DNA of 64,000 nt. Origin: Pyxicephalus adspersus (Eukaryota; Chordata; Amphibia; Anura; Pyxicephalidae). Shown piece after piece: positions 35,202-44,739 of this stretch. Below the pieces are notes generated by a model. It was given only the letters and a program-made list of their open reading frames with translations. It was not told the origin of the DNA and searched no databases. Positions within the stretch are counted from its first letter, which is position 1; each line of letters starts with the position of its first letter. The translations under genes were made by a program, and so were the position numbers. The DNA is taken from positions 63,615,994-63,679,993 of the forward strand of contig NC_092859.1 in the NCBI RefSeq assembly GCF_032062135.1, written 5' to 3'.

Positions 35202-35952
35202 TCAAATTCTTTTTCTTCACCACTTGATTATGCAACATCCACATATCCAATATTGCTATAACTATTAGATCTTTTTCTATTTTTATTTTCTGACATAATC
35301 TATATTGAAATAGACCTATTTCCTACCAATATGAACTATTCTTCATATATTCATAATTTACTGGATTTAAATTGTTGAATTTATACAATTATATTCACAC
35401 CACATTAATGATAATTATCAAAATTTTAAGATGCATGTTACAGTGATTTTGTCTATACTGACAATTATTTATTATTGATCTATGTGTTATTCATAACAAT
35501 GTTTATCAACATATCAATATATTTGACGATAATATGATGTATTCACAGTGATTTCCCTGTATTGACAATTATTTATTGCTTATTTATGTTATCCATAATA
35601 ATATCTACCAACACTTTGATATATGTGTTTGTACCATGTCAATAGGAATTTATAAGAATATGATTGTAAGGCCTGTTCTTATCAATGTCTGGTCTGAACA
35701 TGTACTTACTTGTGCCACATTTATCACCAGTTACTAAATATACTATAACAATATACTTCTCCCTAAATAGTATTTTATTACTCAAGAAGCCTCCCTTTTC
35801 ATTGTTCATCACTACCTTAGCATACTCCAATATATTACACACATTCCATGTATCATTCACTTTCCATACACTTATTCTTGCATAACTTGTCACATCCACT
35901 CTCATTGTCCACCCCTCCCCCTATGTACACAAAATCAGTAGGATACTGTATT
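35202..35952. other. Gene-free stretch
   Basis: AT-rich DNA downstream of the PLE stop, containing two partly similar segments (near 35440 and 35550, TTGACAATTATTTATT words). It is probably PLE 3' or terminal repeat sequence. No coding similarity. Confidence 0.4.
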
Positions 35953-36320
35953 TTAACCACCTGAGCGTTACACTGAGGTCTAGATTTCTGTTCCAAAAGC
36001 GTTACAGGTTTTCATTAAATTTTTTTTTTTAAATTGTAGACCTGTAACTTACAGAAATATGTCCGAACAAGGGTTCTAGTAGATATCATGAATATAAAAA
36101 ATGTATGAAACACACAATCATGTAAAAAAAAAAAAAGTTACTTTTAATAAAATTAAATAAAAGACACAAAAAATCAGCTTAAACAAGAATACATAAATAA
36201 ATGAAAAATACTGAAAATGCGATAATTCGGTATACTGTATAGTAATATATTTTTCTAAAACACCTCCCTAGTGTCCGTCACATACCTATAGACAAAACCA
36301 CATAAATATATTTTCTATTA

Positions 36321-36560
36321 TTTTGTATTGGATTGGATACGGGAGTTTGTATTCAATCCAATACAAAATGAGCGTTTGAATTTACCAGTTATGTACTTTT
36401 TATTAATTTTATATTATTTTGTATTGGATTGGATACACGAGTTTGTATCCAATCCAATACAAAATATGAATTTGAATTTACCAATTACATACTTTGTATT
36501 TATTTTGTATTATTTTGTATTGGATTGGATACAGGAGTTTGTATTCAATCCAATACAAAA
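36321..36560. repeat. Three 96-bp tandem units each containing a palindrome
   Basis: Palindromes start at 36321, 36417 and 36513. Each has arms of about 20 bp (TTTTGTATTGGATTGGATAC against its complement) and a loop of about 8 bp. The middle one has perfect arms. Copy 1 of the element has a single unit. Confidence 0.9.
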
Positions 36561-36742
36561 TGTGTTTGAATGAGTTTGAATTTGAATTTCCCGCACACGC
36601 GCCGACGTCATCGCCGAAGGACACGCACGTAGGGAGAAGCCGGCCGGCTTTTTTTCTCCGCCGGCCGGCTTTTTTTTCTCCGCCGGCCGGCTTCTTGTCT
36701 TAGAAGGCACCCGACGCTGGAAGGGGAATGACGCTGGATGAT

Positions 36743-36856
36743 CAGCGGGACCAGGTAAGAAGCCGGCCGGCATCTTCTTCTCCGCCGGCCAGCGGAGAAC
36801 AAGAAGCCGGCCGGTGGAACAGAAGATGCCGGCCGGCTTCTTACCTGGTCCCGCTG
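36743..36856. repeat. Perfect 36-bp GC-rich inverted repeat
   Basis: Left arm 36743-36778 and right arm 36821-36856 are exact reverse complements beginning CAGCGGGACCAGGTAAGAAG, with a 42-bp spacer. The arms include GCCGGCCGGC, and each carries an AGGTAAG word on one strand. Confidence 0.9.
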
Positions 36857-37046
36857 GTTCTCAGAGAAGGCGAGGAGAGGGAGATCGACGCTGGAGGACG
36901 ACGCTGGAACACGAACACGACGCTGGATGAGCACAGCGGGACCAGGTAAGTGATGATTTTAATATAGGGAGAAAAGTTCGGGGTTATCCAAAATAGTAAC
37001 TTTTTTTAGCCCGTACCAAGGTCGGGCTTATCGGTCAGGTGGTTAA

Positions 37047-37823
37047 TGACAGATGGACTCTCGGCCCTGCCCACCAGCTGGCTGGGTGTCGCCCCAAATC
37101 ACTTTATTTTCCCTTGCAGCTTAACCCCCACTTTCTCTTAAAAAGACAGACGCTGACTCTGTCTTTCCACGCTGTCTTTTGTTACACAGCGCCCCTGCTG
37201 CACATCAAACATTTTGGATCCTTCTGCTTGTCAGCATTCCAGGTAATTCTGTTTTCCTGTATTTTTATATCTCCTCACTTTGATTTTTATACACCCAATT
37301 TCTTATCCACATTTTATACCCACAGCTTGATTACCAATCACTTTTTTTGGCACACACTCAAAGTAAATGCTTATACTATGGCCTGATACCAACTACTTAT
37401 TCATCTATATAGACATTTATTCACCACCACCTCTAATACACCCATAAAAGTCACCTTGCACACTCTAGCAGCAACATTTTGTAATAATAAAATTAATATA
37501 CATATCTCTTCTCCTCAAACGGCAGCATCCATTTTATCATATATTTTCATTTTCAATCCTTTACAATTTCTCCTACTTCTCCTTTGACTAATATCCCAAC
37601 AAAAGTAAATACAACCCTTCTGTTTCAATCATACAGCAATACACAACCTAAATGAGTATATCTCTATACCATATGTTGAATATTTTTCATTTTGATTATT
37701 ATACGTGCATATATCTTCCAAATCTACCATATATCCAATATGTAAACACAAAATTCACTTAGATGTATGACTAGTTCATTTGAACAATCTGCACCAATTA
37801 TATTTGTAATACTTTATAGGTAA

Positions 37824-37870
<47 letters not shown>

Positions 37871-37879
37871 TACACATAC

Positions 37880-37915
<36 letters not shown>

Positions 37916-38107
37916 TCATCCATGTAACCCCTGTACTCCTGTTTTACTAAATATCACTTGATTGATTCTTTATTTATTTTTTGCACAAGTAAGCACATAT
38001 ATTATGTTTTCAGTAATTATTCTGAATTTTGAATATATGATTTACTTATACCTATGTACAGATATGATGTGTTTACATGCAGCTAGCACTCCCAACTACT
38101 TACCTCG
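37047..38107. other. Gene-free stretch
   Basis: AT-rich DNA with (TA)n blocks at about 37829-37862 and 37885-37912 separated by ACACACATAC. Near the right edge it grades into a PLE tail with a decayed hammerhead-like core. No coding similarity. Confidence 0.5.
37829..37912. repeat. Compound (TA)n/(CA)n microsatellite
   Basis: Two TA tracts separated by a short CACACATA stretch. Confidence 0.9.
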
Positions 38108-38146
38108 GGTCCCCTGATGAAGCCCCCAGAGGCGCAATGCGTCAGA
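38108..38146 (+). ncRNA. Degenerate hammerhead-like motif (PLE tail)
   Basis: CCCCTGATGAAGCC followed by CCCAGAGGC and GCAATGCGTC. The CUGAUGA box is intact, but the GAAA box reads GCAA, so cleavage activity would not be expected. The order and spacing match the motifs at 21108, 30567 and 57705. Confidence 0.4.
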
Positions 38147-38159
38147 ACAGCAAATAATT

Positions 38160-39924
38160 AAGTGGTATCATTTTCTTAGGGATTACATGTCTAGCTAAAT
38201 CAACACCACCCTCCCTTGTGCAACTCAGCAGGGGGGTGTTTACAAAATCTTTTACTGTTACTGATCAAAGCAATGATGTGTGTATATCCTAATTGATGGA
38301 AATAATGTAATACTACATCATCTTGAACATTCATTTTCTTTAATACACTGAAGTTTGTTTTTGTTGAACTCAAGGTGAATAATGGAATATTTCCAGTAAC
38401 AAGCAATGGTAATCTGAGCAGCTAACAGGATATATTTTATTAGTCTAGTTAACCGTTTCAGAGCTATATCCTTTAATTGGGAAAAAAGAGCACACTCTAT
38501 TTTCCTCGGGATGTTTACCTGGGTGACAGATCATATTAGGTTGAAAATGCAAATCCAAAATCTCTGAACCCTAGGACATCTCCACCAAGCATAGAGTACA
38601 GTGCCAGACTGACCACATCCTCGAAAACAAAGAGGAGAGACAGAGGGGTAGGCTTTATGGATCCTAACCGGGACCAGGTACCCTCTCATCCAAACCTTAT
38701 AATTGGCCTCTATCATCGAAGTGTTCAGAGATATTTTGGAAATGGACACTGATAGATCCTGCCATTCTAGGGCATTCCACTCCATCTCAAAATCTGACTC
38801 TCATTGTTTCATATAGGAAATGTTCTCATCATGTGAGAAGATTGTTATATACTACTGAGATCCTCCCTTTGGATTCGGTTAAAAAACTGCAGGTTTTTTC
38901 AAATCCCATACTCTGGTAGGGTAGTTTCAACCCTCCTTTTAAGTTTATTTTGTTGATAACAGAAAAATTCTGTATATGGAAGAGAGAGGCTCTCTTGTAA
39001 ATGGGAGAGGCCCAGAATGGCCTTGCCATCCAGAAATTTTCCAATTCTGAAAAATTGTTGCGCCACCAGGAGAATTGAACCAGTTCATAACCTGGAGTAA
39101 ATTCAGGATTATGCCATGGGGAAGTAAGTGGAGCATGGTGGGGGGGGGGGGGAAGTTTAGTTAATTGTTCATCACATCCTGAGAGAGCGTATGAAAGTGA
39201 AGGACAGAGGATCGCAGGTCTCTTAGAGGAGGGGATCCACATAAGGACCTTGATCGGTATTTAAGGGCAGGCCAGGGCCTCCAGGTCAGTCCATTGTGGT
39301 CTTGGATGCCGAATAGTAGTTTTGCCTAATGCGATTTGGGCTGCTCTGTGGTATAACATTAGGTTAGGTACACCCAATCCTACTAATTTTTTAGGAGTAT
39401 ATAATGTAGTTGCATTAATGCAGTGAAGTTTGTCTCCCCAAACAAATTTTATGAGTTTGTTTGGATAGCCCTTAGGACCAGCCTGGGTATAGCAAATCGG
39501 CGGGTGCTGAAAAGATAAAGCAATCTGGGTAAAGTGTTCATTTTGATTGCAGCTATTCTCCCGAACCGGGGGGGAAGGGGGAGGGGGGGGGCTAGAATGC
39601 CATCTATTCAGATCTCTAGCTATTGCGTGAAACAGTGGTGGGTAATTAGCTAAATACAGATCTTGGTAAGAAGATGTAATCTGAATGCCTAGATAAGTGA
39701 TTGCTTTGGGTTTCCACTTGAAGTAAAAAGTATCTTCGAGTTTAGTGACTTTGTTTGGGGGCAGTGAAATATTTAGGGCCTCCGATTTGGCTCTATTGAG
39801 TTTTAGACCTGACACCTCTAAAAAGGAGCTCAACTCTTTAAACAAGTTGGACAAGGAGATTAGAGGAGAAATTAAATACATTAAGGCACTTTCTGCACCG
39901 CACTTTCTGCTTTTGTTCAGGTTT
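38160..39924 (-). pseudogene. L1-clade LINE ORF2 3' part
   Basis: The minus-strand translation from about 39900 contains SGLKLNRAKSEALNISLPP, then KAITYLGIQITSSYQDLY and NYPPLFHAIARDLNRW. These follow the RT palm in L1 ORF2. Later it shows LIKFVWGDK, GGLGVPNL-like residues and, near 38620, SPLCFRGCGQSGTVLYAWW, resembling the C-terminal cysteine motif. Frameshifts occur near 39250, 38810 and 38530. No poly-A tail is seen at the left edge. Its 5' end joins PLIN2-derived sequence at about 39924 on the same strand. Confidence 0.85.
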
Positions 39925-40595
39925 CTCCCTTTTTATTATAGAGCCTCTCCTGTGCAGCATGTATTTTCTGATTGAATATGCCAGGAAGAACATGAATAAT
40001 GCCAATCAGGACAACTGAAAACTGTGACTCAGCAATGGCCTCTGGACTTCTGCATTTAGCATCTCTGAATCTTACCAATGCTGGATGGTAGGAACGTTTG
40101 CGTGCCTTGGTAGAGAGAGATCCCAAGCGAACGTAGTAGCTTGTCTTGTCATTCGACACCTCAAGCCCCTCTGTTTTTGCCCCCTCCTTTTCTAGTTCCT
40201 CATCAGTTGGTGGCGGGTATTGTTCAAGAAGAGTTTCAGACTTTGAAAGAGCAGTATCAACACCGCTGCTCATTTTGCGCACCACACTGCCCCCAAGCAC
40301 AGTGTTGATGCTTCCATTTATAACAGACTTGTTCATCTCCACACTGTCATACACTGCTTCCTTGGTCTTATCAACCACTCCAGTTATACTTTGAATCACT
40401 GCATCTTTAGCACCAACGACAGCTTCTGAGGCATTAGTAACAATCTTGTCACTTGGCCGATACAAAATGGGCAGCCTCTCCAATCTTATCCAGTCCCATG
40501 CCAGGAATGTTGTTTGCTGAGGTTCTAGTTTCTGTATTATTGGTATGATACCATTAACAGCCACTGTGGTGATGGTCTTCACTTTTTTCTCTGCC
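39925..40595 (-). pseudogene. PLIN2: Perilipin-2 (PLIN2) retrocopy segment
   Basis: The minus-strand translation of about 220 residues is open and intron-free. It contains KTITTVAVNGIIPIIQKLEP, LERLPILYRPSDKIV, DKTKEAVYDSVEMNKSVING, NTVLGG and TSYYVRLGSLSTKARKRSY in the order of perilipin-2. That protein coats lipid droplets. These blocks cover the PAT-domain end and the 11-mer repeat region; the N terminus and the C-terminal four-helix region are missing. Several residues differ from the usual motif, consistent with drift. It is fused upstream to NASP sequence and downstream to L1, so it cannot be a functional PLIN2. Confidence 0.85.
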
Positions 40596-41454
40596 CTACC
40601 CCAATCACATTTAAATCGCTTTTCATTGTTGTGAGACCAATTTTCTCAGTGAATTCATTTGCAGCTTTTTCCACTTGTTCTGAAAGTAGAGCCACTCTCT
40701 TCTCTATGATTTCAGTAGACTGTGTGAAGTGAGGTATGGCACTGTCGTGATTGCTACTGTACTGGCATGCCAAGCCCAGTTGCAGATTGCCAACTTCTTC
40801 CTCTTTCTCTTTTATCCCTTCATCTTCAGATTCAACATCTCCTTCTTCAGCCACCATTGGCTTAGCTTCTTCTTCCTACCCTTCAGGCTGTTCTTTTGTC
40901 TGAGCTGAAACAGGATCCCATCCTTTAGCTTGGACTTCAACAAGAGGAAACTTTTCCCCCAGCCAACACACGAACACTTTCATCAGCCTGCACCTCAGTC
41001 TCAATCAGCACAGAAGTATCTTCCACATTGGTATTTTCTGCATTCTGAAACTCAGTTGGTACAGGAGCAGTTTCTTCAGCTGAAGGTTTTGCAGTTTCAG
41101 TTTCTTCAGACATCGGTTTTGATTACTTGGATTCTTGTGATGGGGGTTCAGAAACCGCTGGGGTTGTAGAAGAGGCAACCTTTTCAGCTGGGGCTTCAGA
41201 GGAGTCCCTGGTCTTCTCAGTAGCTTCCATATCCTCATCTGCAGCTTCGGTCTCTTTAGCCTTTACTTCACATTTTGCTTCTTCAGCATTTGACTCACCA
41301 GCATCTTCCACAGGGATTCTTTCTTTAGTCGGTGTGGAAGCAGTTTCTTCAGCCACCTGATTTATCAAAAACTGCATCTGAAACAAGATTGGCAATTTTC
41401 TCTTCAGCTAAGGAGGCACATTCTGTCTCTTGATCGTTTTCCCCCTTGGGTTTT
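40596..41454 (-). pseudogene. NASP: NASP (histone chaperone) retrocopy segment
   Basis: The minus strand encodes a long acidic Glu/Thr/Ala-rich region (about 41400-41000: EETASTPTKE, EVKAKETEAADEDME, AEETAPVPTEFQNAENTN). This is followed by VEVQAKGWDPVSAQTKEQPE and EEEAKPMVAEEGDVESEDEG. It then gives GNLQLGLACQYSSNHDSAIP and HFTQSTEIIEKRVALL, the TPR region of nuclear autoantigenic sperm protein. The step from GNLQL to GLACQY skips TPR residues normally in between. Frameshifts lie near 41370, 41110 and 40960. No introns are seen. The family role (H1/H3-H4 chaperone) is known; this copy is dead. Confidence 0.8.
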
Positions 41455-41915
41455 GAACTGGGGTTCAGCATGATGTACTTGATTGAGCTCTGAATATTTT
41501 CTGTCCAGGAAGCCAGCCAGGTGACCGTGTTATCACAGCGTACTTCCTTCCACTTGTGGCCAGGAGGGGGCTCCGGAATCTTTGAGTCTTTGCTGCAGTT
41601 TATAATGACATCTTCTGGTTTTATTCTCATTTTGGGGTGGTCACCTCGGCCACAAAAAAGACCCGGTGGTACAATTTTGAAGTTTCCGATTTTTTTCTAA
41701 TGCCCGTCCAGTATGTGATATCTGTACTCTTCCTGAAGCTTATTGGCCTCCTCCTTCACTTTCTGCTTCTCCTCAAGCAAAGCTTTCCTCTCCTCATTTC
41801 TATCAAAGAAATACTTGTCACATTTATCCAAAGGCTTTATGGTCTTCTTTTCTTCTTTAGTCTTTTGCAATCTCCAGTCAGCAAAGAAATTCTTCTGCGT
41901 TGCCCCAGGTAACGA
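41455..41915 (-). pseudogene. TOP1MT: Type IB topoisomerase (TOP1MT-like) retrocopy segment
   Basis: The minus strand encodes KNFFADWRLQKTKEEKK, IKPLDKCD and KLQEEYRYHILDGH. A TAG stop near 41697 is followed by [45 protein letters not shown] and [12 protein letters not shown]. These lie in the conserved N-terminal/core part of eukaryotic topoisomerase I, and the PLDKCD and SKIPEPP variants favour the mitochondrial paralogue. Residues between HPKM and KPEDV are deleted. The catalytic Tyr region is absent. No introns. It joins NASP sequence near 41455. Confidence 0.85.
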
Positions 41916-42200
41916 CCTTTTCTGGAGGTCCACATGTTTCTTGTAAGTCCATTTGTGCACTCCTTGGCCGGCACCACAGGGGTCACGCCCAGACACCTCA
42001 AAATTTTTTAAGCTTCACATAACCTTCTGTGACTCGCCTGTCAGAAATGGCACCACCATACCCGCCACCCGTGTTTGGGGCCAGCACGCTCTTTTGCAGT
42101 TCTTTCAAATGGGGTCAAAAACAACTCAGGATCATCATCCACAGTCATTTTTGGCAACAACTGGCTTACCCCAAAAACTGGCGAACGCCCAGCACCACTC
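41916..42200 (-). pseudogene. SCAN/gag-like fragment upstream of the chimera
   Basis: The minus strand near 42160 reads MTVDDDPELFLTPFERTAKE, with PFLTGESQKV in another frame near 42045. This is the pattern of SCAN-like capsid domains of some Ty3-type retroelements. The piece between 41916 and 42000 (GVHKWTYKKHVDLQKR) is unassigned. It may be a fourth partner of the chimeric retrocopy or an independent element. Confidence 0.35.
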
Positions 42201-42845
42201 TTGAGAGTAAGCCTTCTCTCTTAAAGATATCTGCTGTTTTAGTGCATCCAATTGTTGTTAGAAATGCAAGCACAGAGCTACCAACATTTCCTTGTGGCGG
42301 GCCTCTGCTTGTTCCAGCGCATGCTGCTGGGGTTCAAGACTATGCTGCTGGGTCTCCAGACCTACCAGTAATAATTGGTTACTATCCCTTTACTAGCTAT
42401 CCAGCCCTAACAATCGAGCCCATCCTAGTGCTGTGCAGGACTCGAAGGCCCTAACTATACAACTTTTCCAACAAGTTTGTGTCTTTACTCACAGTTCACC
42501 TTGGACCTCCTCCCAGCTCACCAGCCAAGAACAGAGACACAGGAATAGGCAGGCTGGGAGTTTATTTGCACAGCCTAATTTCCAGGATGCATTTCAGCTG
42601 AGACAGTTGCACCTGATCATACCCAGGCCTTTTTAGCTCCCCCATCCGACCAAGAAGCTCATTGTCATTCAGCCTGGTACTTCAACACCACCTTCAGGTC
42701 AAAAGGAAAACTGTCTGACTAAACAGAAAAGTACTCTGTGTATAACCTGTATCTCGGCAAACCCTGTGATTTCGTTGGCCAGCTGTTATAGGCGTCATCA
42801 GCAAAAAGTGCAAAATTATGTTCTATAGTACCAAATCGGATGCCC
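42201..42845. other. Unclassified sequence
   Basis: Moderately GC-rich with many pyrimidine-rich words, somewhat LTR-like. No motif or target duplication could be fixed. Confidence 0.35.
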
Positions 42846-44365
42846 TTAACCCCCCTAGCATTCTAATTCTGTCAGTTTTTTGATGCAAAAAGTGATCCTA
42901 TTTTTTTTTTGCAAAGAAATTTTTGTTTATATTATGGGTCTGTAATTCTTGGGATTATCTCCCGGGTAAATAATTTTATTTATTTATTATATTAAAATCA
43001 TAAATTATAACATAATAAATAATTTTAAATCATAAATATAAAAAAAAATAATAAAATAATTGACAACAATGTAATTTATCAAAAAAAATATTTTATCCAA
43101 AATTTCTTACTGAAATTTTCCAAACAAGAGTGCAAAATTATTGATAAATAATAATATAAATTACATGCAGATTTTAGAAAAAAAATGTACATTTTTAGTA
43201 GACATACTGGGTGTGGTAGATTTTGAAGCAGGGTGAAGCACAAAATCCAACATCACAGTACGGAGAGTAGAACCTGGTTTCTTTGCGTTTCTTCCTTTCT
43301 CTGTCATCAGTCTTTGAGCAGCAAACCACGCACATCCTTGTAGGTGCTGCCTTTTTCTGGGTTGGTGGGATGTATTCAATGAAGTGACGACCAGTCAGGC
43401 ATTCTGGGTTGACAACGGTGGAAGCACGACGTCCAGGTCTATTCATAGATACTGATGGCGTTTGGTGGTTCTTGACTATGGATTCGAAAACTTGCAAAAT
43501 GAAGTCTGAATGATTCACAGGCCTCTGACTATTTTTTCTGTACAGAATGTAGGCGTTCCATGGGCACTGCTCAACTAGATGCCTGAAAATCTTTTTGTAG
43601 TATTTCCCATGCTGTTTCCTCATCGCTGGGTAGAATGTCATGGCTTGGTCAGCTCTGTCGACACCTCCCATGGTGTTGTAGTCAATCACCACCTGTGGCA
43701 TCATCACTTCTTTCCCACATTGTGTGTACCAGAATGGTGGAGGCATCATGGATAGTACTCATCAGGCACACATCGTTCTTGTCACGCCATCTCAGGGCCA
43801 TCATCTTGCCTTTCTGCCAGGCAACAATTTCTCCTATCTTCAGCTTCCCTTTTCCAAACATTGATGGCACTGGTTAGCCCTAACGGTTCCATACGTATCT
43901 GTTCTGTGTTGCAGAACGAACTCATAAAGCTCAGGAGATGTGAAGAAAAAAGAAGTCATGACACAATAGCCCTGATCTAGCAATGGCTCTGAGAGATAGC
44001 ACTAAAGATGTTGCCAATCCATAATGGCTGTATCTGGGGTTGAACTGTGTCCCTTTTCCAGTGTAAAGTACTGTATTCCAATTTTAGCCAGATGAGGATT
44101 CACACAGCATATACGTTTTCACGCCAAATCGTGCCCTCTTTGACGCAATGTACTACACCCACCTGAGCCTCCCCCCTTGTAATCCATTAGACTTTAGTCA
44201 ATGCTGACATCTCTTTCTGGCTCATAGGTTTGCTAGAAATTTTGTACAATCATCAGAGAGCAGCATACATGTTTGTCTCCGCAAAAATTTTTTGATAACT
44301 TCATCGCTCAAAAACAACTTCAGGTATGCCAGGTGGTCTCGCATTCAGCCTCAATTTTGCACCGC
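42846..44365 (-). pseudogene. piggyBac transposase remnant, copy B
   Basis: The element's 3' terminus is at the left: TTAACCCCCCTAGC with TTAA at 42846-42849. The transposase C-terminal half is open at 43749-43195. It contains VVIDYNTMGGVDRADQAM (third catalytic Asp), FRHLVEQCPWNAYILYRKN, then a cysteine-rich tail beginning MCVVCCSKTDD and ending CASPCFKIYHT. The second catalytic region reads VMTSFFFTSP where copy A has VITDNFYTSP, so that Asp is lost. The 5' part decays near 44340 and is cut off by a TA microsatellite. The intron is missing here. Confidence 0.85.
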
Positions 44366-44391
44366 ATGCAATATATATATATATACACACA

Positions 44392-44432
<41 letters not shown>
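44366..44432. repeat. (TA)n/(CA)n microsatellite
   Basis: Alternating TA with a central ACACACAC, between piggyBac copy B and an L1 fragment. Confidence 0.95.
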
Positions 44433-44736
44433 CTGGCAAAACGCTGGGCCAAAGCCCATTTTAATAAGAAGGGCTTTCAGATTATCCCATGATAAACTGT
44501 CAAAAGCTTTGTGTAGATCTAATGAGAGTAACATTGCTTCTTTTTTTGGCCCGCCATCCCAGTTTCCATTTACAGCTGAAATCAGGTCTATTGTATGTCT
44601 AGTTTGGTCCGGGGCTTGTTGATGGTGAAAAAATTCCACCTGGTCCGGATGGATGTACGGGTGTAGTAAGGAACCTAGGCGCAGGGATAGTATTTTCGTC
44701 ATAATTTTAGGATCGCAATTTATTAGGGAGAAAGCA
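44433..44736 (-). pseudogene. L1 LINE RT fragment, downstream half of a split copy
   Basis: The minus strand encodes SLINCDPKIMTKILSLRL, PDQVEFFHHQQAPDQTR, LSLDLHKAFDSLSWDN (first catalytic Asp box) and MGFGPAFCQII. These are consecutive L1 RT motifs. The residues just upstream lie at 48147-48240, on the far side of the chromovirus, so one L1 was split by that insertion. Confidence 0.85.
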
Positions 44737-44739
44737 GGT

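Larger units (their letters stand above)
35953..37046 (+). mobile_element. TTAA-flanked hairpin element, copy 3
   Basis: TTAA is present at 35953-35956 and 37043-37046. The core starts CCACCTGAGCG and ends as the reverse complement of CCACCTGACCG, a good terminal inverted repeat. The 5' 450 bp match copy 1 and the last 100 bp carry the family's terminal hairpin blocks. The middle is unique to this copy: three 96-bp palindromic repeats and a GC-rich GCCGGCCGG-rich island. AGGTAAG splice-donor-like words occur near 36754 and 36944. No transposase is encoded. Confidence 0.8.

Noticed and set aside
36494..36949. Arg/Pro/Ala-rich frames in the GC island
   Set aside because: They are translations of GCCGGCCGG repeats on both strands and are not conserved in the other TTAA copies.
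41127..41360. Ser/Ala-rich plus-strand frame at 41127
   Set aside because: It is the antisense shadow of the acidic NASP segment.
39925..41915. Functional PLIN2, NASP or TOP1MT gene
   Set aside because: Each is a partial intronless piece with stops or frameshifts, fused to the others and to L1.
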